This document shows positions 19,364 to 28,403 of a DNA stretch of 64,000 nucleotides, one piece after another. The number at the start of each line of letters is the position of its first letter. Position 1 is the first letter of the stretch. The translations under genes and the position numbers were made by a program. Location: NCBI RefSeq assembly GCF_046054155.1, contig NZ_JBEQCT010000002.1, forward strand, positions 698,888 through 762,887, written 5' to 3'. Under the pieces are notes generated by a model. It was not told the origin of the DNA, searched no databases, and saw only the letters and a program-made list of their open reading frames with translations. The DNA is from Celerinatantimonas yamalensis. GTDB lineage: Bacteria > Pseudomonadota > Gammaproteobacteria > Enterobacterales > Celerinatantimonadaceae.

Positions 19364-19384
19364 ACAGTTAAATCGAAAAACTGT
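19364..19384. promoter_or_regulatory. Candidate LysR operator between MFS and lysR genes
   Basis: ACAGTT and AACTGT form an inverted repeat with nine bases between, just upstream of the lysR ATG and 67 bases from the MFS start. This has the size and dyad form of LysR recognition sites, although it is not a strict T-N11-A. Confidence 0.4.
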
Positions 19385-19398
19385 TATACATAATACGT

Positions 19399-20343
19399 AT
19401 GAACAAGAATCTTATAAATCAAGCTGACCGAATCGCATTGTTACAGACATGGGTTCGTATTGTCGAAGCAGGCAGTCTATCCGCAGCGGCCCGCCAGATG
19501 GACACATCTCAACCAACGATCAGTCGCCGACTCAAGGCGCTGGAACAGCGCCTCAACTGCAAATTATTACTCAGAACCACCCATCAGATAAAACTGACCG
19601 AGGATGGCGAGAACTGCTATCAGCAAGCCAAAATCTTACTCGAGCAATGGCAATCTATTGAGGATCGTCTTAATCAAACTGATACCCAACTAACCGGACA
19701 TTTGCGTGTACGTGCTCCGCATGCCTTTGGCAAAGAACAGCTTTTAGAGCCACTGCTAAGTTATCTTGCACACCATCCGAATATGCGAATTGATTGGCAA
19801 TTACACGATAAAACACCCAACTTTATCGCTGATAATATCGATTGTGCTATTCACCTCGGGCCGGTAACCGAACCTAATGTCGTCGCCGAATTAGTCGCCC
19901 ACGTCCCCCGCATTATTGTGGCCGCGCCAACGCTGGTGAAAACCCCTCCGATACAGATTGAATCCCTACAAGATTATCCTTGGATTGCCTTTAGCAATTT
20001 TTATCGCCATGAGCTGACCTTAACCGAACAAACAACGCATACGCGCTGCTCATTAACGCTCAATCCCACACTGGCAACTGACAATATTGATGTTGCCGCA
20101 CGCGCAGCCATCGCAGGTGTTGGTCTGGCAATGCTTTCAGCATGGCTGGTTGAACCGATGCTGGCCCGCGGAGAACTGATCCAATTGATGCCGCAATGGC
20201 AAGCCACATCGCTGCCGCTGTATCTCGTTTACCCTTACGCGAACTATTACCCGGCGAGGTTACGACAATTTCTTGAGGCGATGCGCCATGGGATCAAACA
20301 TATGTCAGGGATTGAACCCAAAACTAGACGGAGTGACCGATGA
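19399..20343 (+). CDS. LysR-family transcriptional regulator
   Basis: A 314-residue regulator. The winged HTH spans about residues 10-68 (AGSLSAAARQMDTSQPTISRRLKALEQ, in two stretches), and a periplasmic-binding-like effector domain spans about 95-300. It belongs with the single-target, AaeR/DsdC-like subgroup that often regulates a divergent transporter. The MFS gene is 101 bases away in the opposite direction. There is no clear ribosome site before the ATG, so translation may start from a nearly leaderless transcript. Confidence 0.88.
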   Translation: MNKNLINQADRIALLQTWVRIVEAGSLSAAARQMDTSQPTISRRLKALEQRLNCKLLLRTTHQIKLTEDGENCYQQAKILLEQWQSIEDRLNQTDTQLTGHLRVRAPHAFGKEQLLEPLLSYLAHHPNMRIDWQLHDKTPNFIADNIDCAIHLGPVTEPNVVAELVAHVPRIIVAAPTLVKTPPIQIESLQDYPWIAFSNFYRHELTLTEQTTHTRCSLTLNPTLATDNIDVAARAAIAGVGLAMLSAWLVEPMLARGELIQLMPQWQATSLPLYLVYPYANYYPARLRQFLEAMRHGIKHMSGIEPKTRRSDR

Positions 20344-20356
20344 CAACCGTGCTTGT

Positions 20357-20833
20357 TTAAGCTTCAACTAACACAGCAAATTTCGCTTGCACGAGCGCGG
20401 CCAACTGGCGGCGGTCGATTAGCATCGCCCGGCCAATCTCCCCGGCAGACACACAGATTGTCGTTTGTGTTTGTGCCTGTGCATCAATAAAAATAGGAAA
20501 TTGCTTCGCACGCCAGATCCCGATCGGATTATTCGCCCCATGCACATAGCCTGTTGTAGCAACTAGTCGCTCCTCTGGCACCATTCCTACACTGCGGTTT
20601 CCCGTCAGTTGCGCAAGCTTTTTATATGATAAACGAGCGTGTACTGGCACAACGGCGATGACAGGCCCCGTACGTTTTCCCGTCAACGCGAGCGTTTTAT
20701 AGATACACGACCAAGCCACCATAGGCTTAGGATATGGCGTTAATGCATCACCATCGCGAATAAAATTAACCGCTTGATAAGCGATACTCTGTTCATCAAG
20801 ATAAACTTGAATCGCTGTTTTTTCCATTGTCAT
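20357..20833 (-). CDS. YbaK/EbsC-family aminoacyl-tRNA deacylase
   Basis: A 158-residue INS-superfamily editing protein, close to the 159 residues of E. coli YbaK. The conserved Lys lies in CIYKTLAL. The usual GGxxP loop appears as GANNPIG, and the core VVPVHARLSYKKLA is typical. The family frees tRNA(Pro) from Cys or Ala. The start at 20833 has AAGG six bases upstream. It converges with lysR (13 bases between stops) and is divergent from the GGDEF/EAL gene. Confidence 0.85.
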   Translation of the reverse strand: MTMEKTAIQVYLDEQSIAYQAVNFIRDGDALTPYPKPMVAWSCIYKTLALTGKRTGPVIAVVPVHARLSYKKLAQLTGNRSVGMVPEERLVATTGYVHGANNPIGIWRAKQFPIFIDAQAQTQTTICVSAGEIGRAMLIDRRQLAALVQAKFAVLVEA

Positions 20834-21116
20834 ATAGACCTTCATCTAACGGCATTATTAGATTTCAACTGCATGACCATCTATATATGTTTGGCGACTA
20901 GCAGTTGCATACGCGCTCAAGTGGATACGCGGCGGCTTGTTCCAATAAACCAAACGACCTTGTGATCGCGGCTTGCATAGCCCTGGCAATCCATTTGAAC
21001 AGGCAAAAATGTCGTTGATTACTGACGACGACACCACTTTAGGTAACAATCTTTGTTCAACGGCCCGTAGGCTAGCTATACTGGTAGGTAACAGTACTCT
21101 GGCGAGGAGCACGTGG

Positions 21117-22805
21117 ATGAATATACTGTTAATCGACGATGACGCAGTAGATCGGTTACTCATCGTGCGTTCTTTGTCTCATCAACCTGAACACCAGATT
21201 ACAGAAGTAGCTGATAGTACACAGGCTTTTGCGATCATCAAACAGTTTCACTTTGATGCCATTTTGCTTGATTACCAGATGCCAAGCATGAATGGTCTCA
21301 AAATGTTAGCCCAGCTGAAAAACCTCCCAGAAGTTAAACACACTGCGCTTATCATGCTCAGCCATAACCATGATGAACAATTATTACTGGAATCAATCAC
21401 CGCTGGTGCTCAAGATTTTTTGATCAAAAGTGATATCACTCCGAGGCAGCTTTCTCGCACATTACTCCAAGCCAAAAAACGCTTCGAGCTAGAATCTAAA
21501 CTCAATGAAAGTTATGAGCAACTCAAACAACTTGCCGAATCTGATCCACTCACTGGTATTGCGAACCGCTATCGCTTTGATAAGGCCCTTGAGCAAACGA
21601 TTCAACAGAATCAACGAAGTAATCAATATGTTGCGTTGTTTATTCTCGATCTCGATCGCTTTAAGCATATTAACGATAACTTTGGTCATCAAGTTGGCGA
21701 TAAGCTGATTCAAGGTGTTGCACAACGTCTGCAGGAAAAACTGCGCAGTAGTGAATTAATCGCTCGCCTTGGCGGCGATGAATTTGCCTTGATCTTTAAT
21801 CGTCTTTCCAGCATCAACCAGGTCAATGCCATTGCCAGACGTGTCAGCCAGCTGTTTAACGAACCATTTTACATCGATCAACACGTCATCCACTGTCAAT
21901 GTAGCATTGGCATTGCGCTTCATCCGTTAAACAGCGTTTATAGCGAAGAATTGAAAAAGTTTGCTGACATCGCCATGTATCGGGCTAAGCACTCTGAAAA
22001 CAGCCACTCTTATCTATTTGAAGATAATATGCAAAAGGAGTTTTCCCGGTGTTATCAAGTAGAAACAGAGCTACGCCAAGCTCTCAGCGATCAGGATTTT
22101 GCGCTCGCTTTTCAGCCTATTATTACGACTCACACCCGTCAAATCATCGGTTTTGAAGCACTGATTCGCTGGCCCCACGCCAAAACTTGCAATCAGCCAA
22201 ATGAGTTTATTCCAATAGCCGAAGAAGCTCACTTAATTGCAGCACTCGGTCAATGGGTCGTCGAGCAAGCGATTAGCCAATTTCAAACTATTCGCCCCAA
22301 ATACTCTTTCGAGCTTTGTCTTGCCATTAACCTCTCATTACACCAACTGCATGACAATATATTATTCGAGCGGCTCCAATCAGCCTTCCAACATAACGAG
22401 CTGACTCCTCAGCAACTGGTCTTTGAGATATCAGGCAGTACACTTGACAATGCTGACATACTCCCAGCTTTAAACAAACTGCGTCAATTAGGTTGTCGTA
22501 TCGCTTTGGACAATTTTGGACGTAACAGCACAGCCATCCAACATATAATGAAATATCCCATCGATATTATTAAGTTAGATCAAGAATTGATCGCAGGCGC
22601 CGTCACCAACAAAAGATATGCCGCGATTATGGCGAACCTATGTACGATGTTCAAACAAATCGATATTTTAATCATTGCTGAAGGTGTCGAAACGCAAGCG
22701 CAATACCAATTGTGTCAGCGCTATGATGTCGATGCCATCCAAGGGTTTTTATTGGCTCGGCCACAACCTATCAGCACATTATCTAAGGAGTTGACCTCCG
22801 AGTAA
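21117..22805 (+). CDS. Response regulator with GGDEF and degenerate EAL domains
   Basis: A 562-residue cytosolic signalling protein. The receiver (1-125) has Asp52 as phospho-acceptor (ILLDYQM) and a Lys in LIKSD. The GGDEF domain (about 165-325) has an intact GGDEF at 219-223, so it can be a diguanylate cyclase. The EAL domain starts at Glu347 (FEALIRW), but the usual ELTE reads EISG (437-440) and DDFGTG reads DNFGRN (465-470). These changes hit metal-binding and loop-6 residues, so phosphodiesterase activity is doubtful. GAGGAG precedes the ATG by seven bases. No histidine kinase is adjacent. Confidence 0.9.
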   Translation: MNILLIDDDAVDRLLIVRSLSHQPEHQITEVADSTQAFAIIKQFHFDAILLDYQMPSMNGLKMLAQLKNLPEVKHTALIMLSHNHDEQLLLESITAGAQDFLIKSDITPRQLSRTLLQAKKRFELESKLNESYEQLKQLAESDPLTGIANRYRFDKALEQTIQQNQRSNQYVALFILDLDRFKHINDNFGHQVGDKLIQGVAQRLQEKLRSSELIARLGGDEFALIFNRLSSINQVNAIARRVSQLFNEPFYIDQHVIHCQCSIGIALHPLNSVYSEELKKFADIAMYRAKHSENSHSYLFEDNMQKEFSRCYQVETELRQALSDQDFALAFQPIITTHTRQIIGFEALIRWPHAKTCNQPNEFIPIAEEAHLIAALGQWVVEQAISQFQTIRPKYSFELCLAINLSLHQLHDNILFERLQSAFQHNELTPQQLVFEISGSTLDNADILPALNKLRQLGCRIALDNFGRNSTAIQHIMKYPIDIIKLDQELIAGAVTNKRYAAIMANLCTMFKQIDILIIAEGVETQAQYQLCQRYDVDAIQGFLLARPQPISTLSKELTSE

Positions 22806-23155
22806 GTTCTGTAAGTGGCATAAACCGCTATAGGCCTCATTCCCGTTAAACCGATCGATGTACCGATTCCCTTGAACTATTTGATGCACTGAAACGCATT
22901 AATAACATACCCAGTAATGTGCTCAATATGCATCTCAATATCGATGCCATACCATGCAAACCTAAGCAAAACGGGCATGCTCTATCACAACCAGCGACAC
23001 CAGTCGCAATGCAGCCGAGCGAGATTATTGATAGTCCCACCTAAATGGGCCTATCAATATAAGTTTAGCGTGGTAACGGCTCATCACTAGCAACAGGGCG
23101 ACACCAGCTAAAGCGATCACGCCCTAATAAACCAGTAAAAAATTACAACACTAGG
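22806..23155. other. Gap with no clear gene
   Basis: About 350 bases between converging genes. A minus-strand frame at 22846-23040 (GTG start, 64 residues, Cys-rich with CIATGVAGCDRACPFC and a hydrophobic middle) is open, but its ribosome site is poor. I do not call it as a gene with any strength. No terminator hairpin with a T run was seen. Confidence 0.4.
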
Positions 23156-24394
23156 CTATTTTTTGGTACTCACCAGCTGATTATCGTAAAGCCACAAGCG
23201 ATTATAATTTAGATCATTTAAGTCACGCCCAGCGCTGGCATTACCGCGAAACGGACGATTCGTCGTGGCAGCCGATCCCCAAGGCTGTTGCAAATCGTAG
23301 CAACGGTCAATGTGGCTTCGCATAATCAGCAATTGACCATTGGCTGTGTGCCCAGGTCTGTAGCCAGTATGACTAGCGCCTTGATCCCATGCTCGACCTA
23401 GTTTAGGTTGAAAACCTTTGGTAGCTTGATTACAACTAAAGTGGCTATTGATGACCAAAAATCCATAACGCCAATGCGACATTGTATTTGGTGCAAACAC
23501 ATACGCAGATGATGCGCCGCGACTGGAAACAGACTGAAATTCCACTTGATCAAATACTGCGTGCGCTCGGCCAAAAACATAATCCACATCACCTGCAATA
23601 AAACTGTCTTTGATATAAACGCGGCTCTGGCGCTGAGTATTATAGCGATTATCAACGTCTGCATTATTAACAAAAAACGTATCTTGACGACCGATCAAAC
23701 GCACCTGATTAAGCCGTACTTTATCCCCATCGGTGCGCAGAGCAACACCTTGATGGGTGCCAGGGCCAGTGCTATCAAGCAGTGAATTTTCAACTGTTAA
23801 ATTGGCTAACGCAAAGCGATCACTTTGACTCCAAAGCACCGCCGAGCAGGTTGTCGCAATATTTTTATGCGTTAAAGAGGCGCAGACATGATACATGCCC
23901 CAAGCAGGATCGCCGGCCTGATAACGCCCCGATTGATTAACCAACTGACGGTACTGAGCGGGGCTTATCATCGAGTCAATCGCTAGTGATAACACTACGT
24001 CCTGAGGTTTGTTACCGGCGCCATAAATAGTCAGCGGCGGTGCACTCTGGGGGATATAAATTGTCCCAACATAACGACCGGGGAGTACTTTAATCGCAAT
24101 TGGCTGTTGGGTATCAGCAGCAAGGGCTGCATTCACCGCGCTTTGCACACTCTGATATGGCGCATTTGAAGCGCCTACTACATAAGGTGTTGCTGCCCGC
24201 ATAATAGGTTGTGGTTGCCAGCTATCACGCCCTGCAATCGTAAAATAATTGGCTACATCAAAGCGCTGGCTCTCTGAATGAGTTAACACGGGGTGTTTGG
24301 GGCTATTGGAGATAACATCAGCCGAATTTGGCAAACTGCTACATCCTGTCATTATTAGCGCAGGTAGAAATAGCGCACTCATCACCTTGAGCAT
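23156..24394 (-). CDS. pemB: Lipoprotein pectin methylesterase, carbohydrate esterase family 8 (PemB type)
   Basis: A 412-residue beta-helix esterase that removes methyl groups from pectin or oligogalacturonides. The signal peptide ends in a lipobox (LIMTGC), so it is probably anchored in the outer membrane like Dickeya PemB. Catalytic residues are Gln237-Asp238 (RQDTFF), Asp271 (GDVDYVFG) and Arg334/Trp336 (LGRAWD). The 33-residue spacing between the two Asp and the NRPFRGNA plus NDLNYNRLW end are those of the PemB/YbhC branch. YbhC has QN in place of QD and is not a pectinase. Here QD is intact. ATG at 24394 has AGGA upstream. It would feed the PelX/Ogl route. Confidence 0.88.
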   Translation of the reverse strand: MLKVMSALFLPALIMTGCSSLPNSADVISNSPKHPVLTHSESQRFDVANYFTIAGRDSWQPQPIMRAATPYVVGASNAPYQSVQSAVNAALAADTQQPIAIKVLPGRYVGTIYIPQSAPPLTIYGAGNKPQDVVLSLAIDSMISPAQYRQLVNQSGRYQAGDPAWGMYHVCASLTHKNIATTCSAVLWSQSDRFALANLTVENSLLDSTGPGTHQGVALRTDGDKVRLNQVRLIGRQDTFFVNNADVDNRYNTQRQSRVYIKDSFIAGDVDYVFGRAHAVFDQVEFQSVSSRGASSAYVFAPNTMSHWRYGFLVINSHFSCNQATKGFQPKLGRAWDQGASHTGYRPGHTANGQLLIMRSHIDRCYDLQQPWGSAATTNRPFRGNASAGRDLNDLNYNRLWLYDNQLVSTKK

Positions 24395-24885
24395 AAACAA
24401 AGTCCTTATCTATTTATTTTCATCCAACCATTAGCCTACCGTTCATATTGGGATAAAACTGACGACTGCATCAAATATTTTCAAACCCGCGTTTCATTTT
24501 TAAACAATAGATAAATTTAGACCCCCCTACTCATCCATAATCGTTTCATGAATGGGTATCTTGCCAGCCATATATTGACAATATGAAGAAGGGTTAAGTA
24601 CGCTGAACCATACACACCATAGACAAAACCTGATAATCATTGTCGAGCCGTACGTAAACCGTCATATTTTTGCATGAAGCAAAAAATGCCACCAGAGCCT
24701 CACACAACTGATTCAACGCATTGAAAGGAGCTAAGCTCACTATAATTGCTCATCAATACTCTTTAAATAGAGTCACAAGAGTTCCGCTTTGATGTAGCAT
24801 AGATGTTACAATGGTTCATTTATGTCCGTACAGATTACTAATATCTTTACTATATTGAACTAAAACAGATCGCGAGGAGCTTCAC
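24395..24885. other. Divergent promoter region, no gene seen
   Basis: About 490 bases between pemB (minus) and the dehydrogenase (plus). AT-rich, with a CAAACCCGCGTTTCA dyad near 24482 that resembles a KdgR box but has one base too many between its halves. No ORF with a ribosome site and no strong hairpin was recognised. Confidence 0.4.
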
Positions 24886-25758
24886 ATGTACAAAGTTGGA
24901 ATTATTGGCCTAGGTTCAATGGGAACGGGTTTTGCCAAAACTTTGGCCAAAATAGGCTATCAAGTGATCGCATGGAATCGCAGTGAGCCGGAAACAGCGC
25001 TGTTGTCGGCTGCTGGAATCAAACTCGTATCCACCCCACATGCCGTTTTTGCCGCAGATGTCGTGTTATCGATGCTCTCTGATGACCAAGCCTATCAAGA
25101 ACTATTTATTAATAGCGGCCTGTTAGATCATATCTCCTATGGGAAAGTACATGTGGTGATGGCAACCCTGTCACCCGCGTTTGTCGAGCGCTTTGCTAAA
25201 TTACACAATGACAGAGAACTACACTACGTATCTGCCCCAGTGCTTGGCAATAGCAAAGTCGCAGAAGCAGGACAGGTTCATGTCATTAGCAGTGGTGAAG
25301 CAGAAGCGGTCAATAATGCCGAGCCCATGCTTAGAGCCCTTGGAGGGTCATTTCGTTACCTAGGTGAGTTGCCTCAAACCGCCAATATCTTCAAGCTTGC
25401 GGTAAATTTATTGCTTAATAACGCCGTTCAATCTTTGGCTGAATCACTCGCTTTTATCAATCAAGCTGGGCTTGAAAGTGAACCCTTTATTGACTTAATC
25501 ACCAACACCATGTTTTCATCGTCTGTATACAAAAACTATGGTGATGCCATGCTCAATCAACGTTATTCACCTGCCTCTTTTGCATTGGCATTGGGTGCAA
25601 AAGATGTGAATTTAGCATTGGACATGGCACATTCGCAGCAACTGCAGTTGCCGTTAACCGAAAAGGTACAAGAGTGTCTGAATGCGGCGATACAAAAAGG
25701 CTTAGGCAATGACGACTTAAGCGCGCTATACCAACCATTTCATTCTCAAAAAAGCTAA
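24886..25758 (+). CDS. NAD(P)-dependent oxidoreductase of the 3-hydroxyisobutyrate dehydrogenase family
   Basis: A 290-residue protein with an N-terminal Rossmann domain (GIIGLGSMGTGFAKTLA; WNRSE after strand two suggests NADPH) and a C-terminal helical domain. The catalytic Lys stands in FKLAVNLLLNN, and SAPVLGNSKVAEAGQV is the variant of the family's substrate loop. Members act on beta-hydroxy acids such as tartronate semialdehyde, hydroxyisobutyrate or succinic semialdehyde. A GAGGAG precedes the ATG. It lies next to pemB but diverges from it, so a role in uronate metabolism is only a possibility. Confidence 0.85.
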   Translation: MYKVGIIGLGSMGTGFAKTLAKIGYQVIAWNRSEPETALLSAAGIKLVSTPHAVFAADVVLSMLSDDQAYQELFINSGLLDHISYGKVHVVMATLSPAFVERFAKLHNDRELHYVSAPVLGNSKVAEAGQVHVISSGEAEAVNNAEPMLRALGGSFRYLGELPQTANIFKLAVNLLLNNAVQSLAESLAFINQAGLESEPFIDLITNTMFSSSVYKNYGDAMLNQRYSPASFALALGAKDVNLALDMAHSQQLQLPLTEKVQECLNAAIQKGLGNDDLSALYQPFHSQKS

Positions 25759-26041
25759 CATAATGTTAAATCTGTAGGTCGACCATCGCCTGTCGGCCTA
25801 CAGAACAGACAGCCTTCAACCCGATCCACATTCCCCCTGCGCCAAACACATCTTGCCAAGTGTCATGAAGCTATCATATAAAGTCTGAAAAATAGCTGTA
25901 AAGCAGCTTAAAACGAGTCCAACGTATACCTACTATTTTTTCACCTACACTTAAATGAACTCATTGCTCTAATAATGAACATTGAGCGCCTTCATTTGAG
26001 TTTTTAAGATCGGCTTCATTATTAAGGAATTTTTAATCCAC

Positions 26042-27535
26042 ATGAAATCTGACATGTCGACTTTTGCATTAAAACAGCCTAATGATCAACCAAATAAATG
26101 GTTGATCGCCTTATTAGTTGCCCTGTTTATTTGCCGACTCTGGACGCTTGGTCCTCTGCATTTAGCGCTGTTTTATGATGAAGCCTATTATCACTTTTGG
26201 GCGACCCATCTTGACTTTGGCTATTATTCTAAACCGCCATTAGTGGCTTGGTTGATCGCCTTAAGCACAGGGATCTTTGGTCATAGTCACGAGTGGGCGG
26301 TTCGGCTAACCTCGCCATTATTGTATGCGGGTGCAGCTTTTTTTGTCTATCGTTTAGGCAAAACGCTTTATAACTCGCAGGTTGGGCTATGGGCAGCACT
26401 GATTTTTTATAGTTCACCATTAGTGACATTTAACAGCATTTTTATCACTACTGATGCGCCACTATTATTTTTTTGGGCATTAACGAGTTGGTTATTTGTC
26501 TGTGCACTGCGCACGCAAAAACTATCTTGGTGGACACTCTGCGGGTTATCTGCGGGGTTGGGGTTACTGTCAAAATACACCATGGCAGTATTAATCTTGG
26601 GATTAGCCGTCTATTTTATTTTGCAAAAAGCCTATCCACGCGCAGGCAAAGGCCCTTGGATTGCCTTACTGCTTGCTCTCGCGGTGTTTTCGCCCAATCT
26701 TTGGTGGAACGCCCAATATGGGTTTATTAGTTTTGTCCATACCGCTCAGATCTCTAAGCTTGAAGAGCAATTATTCCATTTCAATAAATTTTTCGAGTTT
26801 CTAGGGAGTCAGTTTTTAGTCTTTGGACCAATCGCAATGGCTCTACTATTTGCCTATAGCCTGCGACTGAAACGTGAAAAAGATGGCTTACTATTGTTTG
26901 CCATCAGTTGGCCACTGTTACTGGTCATGTTTGTGCAAGCGTTCTTGTCACATGCTAATGCCAACTGGGCCGCGCCCGTTTATCTGGGAGCAAGTTTAAT
27001 TGTTGCTGCCGGTTTAGTCCGCCATCAGGCCAATAAACTGATAGGTACTTTAGTTGGGATTAATATCGCACTGGCAGTGTTGTTGTTTAGCTATCCAAGT
27101 ATTCAAAGGGCATTGTCAATCCAACCTAGCTCGCACAATACACCCTATCGGCGCGTATTAGGTTGGCGAGAATTAATGACCAACATTAAAGAAAAATACC
27201 CACAAGCCAGTCAGATGAACTGGATCAGCGGCTCACGGATGTTGCTATCTTATGCCAATTATTACCTGAGCGACTGGCCACATCATCAAGCCGTTAAAGT
27301 ATTTAGTTTTAACCCGAGCCGGCAAATCGACGATCAATTTGAGCTGCGCTATGACGTCGCCAATTCACATCAAACTAATTTTGTATTTATTACCCAAATA
27401 CCCCGTCAACTACAAGGGTGTTTTAAAACAAGTAAATTGCTAGGCAAGGTTGGACAAACAACTTATCCATTACTGAAACGAACGGTCTATTTGTACCAAG
27501 TTACAGGATTCCAAGGCTATGAACACTGCCACTAA
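26042..27535 (+). CDS. GT39/GT83-type membrane glycosyltransferase (ArnT-like)
   Basis: A 497-residue multi-pass protein of the PMT_2 family. The first periplasmic loop carries the acidic catalytic motif YDEAYYHFW, and GYYSKPPLVAWL is the family's next block. About eleven hydrophobic segments are followed by a soluble C-terminal part. Such enzymes move sugars from a polyprenyl-phosphate donor to lipid A, O-antigen or other cell-surface acceptors in the periplasm. It overlaps the next gene, a PAP2 phosphatase, by 17 bases, which suggests joint work on lipid or polyprenyl phosphates. Confidence 0.85.
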   Translation: MKSDMSTFALKQPNDQPNKWLIALLVALFICRLWTLGPLHLALFYDEAYYHFWATHLDFGYYSKPPLVAWLIALSTGIFGHSHEWAVRLTSPLLYAGAAFFVYRLGKTLYNSQVGLWAALIFYSSPLVTFNSIFITTDAPLLFFWALTSWLFVCALRTQKLSWWTLCGLSAGLGLLSKYTMAVLILGLAVYFILQKAYPRAGKGPWIALLLALAVFSPNLWWNAQYGFISFVHTAQISKLEEQLFHFNKFFEFLGSQFLVFGPIAMALLFAYSLRLKREKDGLLLFAISWPLLLVMFVQAFLSHANANWAAPVYLGASLIVAAGLVRHQANKLIGTLVGINIALAVLLFSYPSIQRALSIQPSSHNTPYRRVLGWRELMTNIKEKYPQASQMNWISGSRMLLSYANYYLSDWPHHQAVKVFSFNPSRQIDDQFELRYDVANSHQTNFVFITQIPRQLQGCFKTSKLLGKVGQTTYPLLKRTVYLYQVTGFQGYEHCH

Positions 27536-28238
27536 AATTTACCTGAAAAAGCTGACTCGACGACGTGATATATGGCTATCTGTGCTCACGACACTCCCTT
27601 TTGTGCTCTTTCCACAATTGGATATATGGACAAGCCAACAGTTTTTCCATAATGAGCATTTCTTCTTAGCCAATGACTTTTGGGTAGAAGTGATGTACAA
27701 AATTTTTGCCAACATTCAGTTTGTACTGATACCGCTGCTGCTGCTGCCCTTAATTTGGATCAGCGTAAAAAAGTCAAATAGCGCCACACTTTTGTGCTGG
27801 CGCAAAAAACTACTGTTTCTGGCACTTTGCCTTGCCTTAGGGCCAGGCATTTTAGTCAATGTGGTACTAAAAGATAACTCGGTCGGTCGACCTCGACCCA
27901 TTCAGGTACATCAATTTGGTGGGCAGTCAGATTTTGCTCCTGTACTCAGATACTCAGGAGAGTGTCGCCGTAACTGTTCATTTGTCAGTGGCCATGCCGC
28001 TATTGCTTTTTATTTCATTGTCTTAGCTTGGGCTTTTCGTAACCGCAATCTGTTTATAGTGGGGGTATTGCTGGGATGTTTGGTTGGATTTGTTCGGATT
28101 GTGCAAGGCGGTCACTTTTTAAGTGATGTGATCTTTGCCTTCTGGGCCGATTATTGGACATTTGTCTCAATTGCACTGTTATTTCGCTACCCTTTACCAA
28201 AAAAGTGCCCTAGCCAATGCCCTCATCAGTTTAACTGA
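27519..28238 (+). CDS. PAP2-family membrane phosphatase
   Basis: A 239-residue inner-membrane protein with six hydrophobic segments and the three PAP2 motifs: KDNSVGRPRP, then SFVSGHAA, then RIVQGGHFLSDV. The active site faces the periplasm in this family. Possible substrates are undecaprenyl pyrophosphate or lipid A phosphates (LpxE/LpxF/LpxT-like). It is translationally coupled to the upstream GT39 gene by overlap, so the pair may modify lipid A or the glycan carrier. Which one is not visible from the sequence. Confidence 0.88.
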   Translation: MNTATKIYLKKLTRRRDIWLSVLTTLPFVLFPQLDIWTSQQFFHNEHFFLANDFWVEVMYKIFANIQFVLIPLLLLPLIWISVKKSNSATLLCWRKKLLFLALCLALGPGILVNVVLKDNSVGRPRPIQVHQFGGQSDFAPVLRYSGECRRNCSFVSGHAAIAFYFIVLAWAFRNRNLFIVGVLLGCLVGFVRIVQGGHFLSDVIFAFWADYWTFVSIALLFRYPLPKKCPSQCPHQFN

Positions 28239-28403
28239 TAATGAGCATTGGCAACAAAGGCCATATCACGCAAGAAAATAACCAATATTGACATGATAAG
28301 TTCATGAGCGGAAATATTGTCACGTTCAGCCAATAATACGAGACATTGCCTCAATACCACACTAATAGCCTTGACGCTTTATACCAAGGCTTATTGCGTT
28401 CGG

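Noticed and set aside
22846..23040. 64-residue Cys-rich minus frame with GTG start
   Set aside because: The ribosome site is poor and no family is recognised. It is mentioned only in the gap entry.
24482..24496. CAAACCCGCGTTTCA as a KdgR box upstream of pemB
   Set aside because: The half-sites are four bases apart instead of three, so the match to the KdgR core is not convincing.
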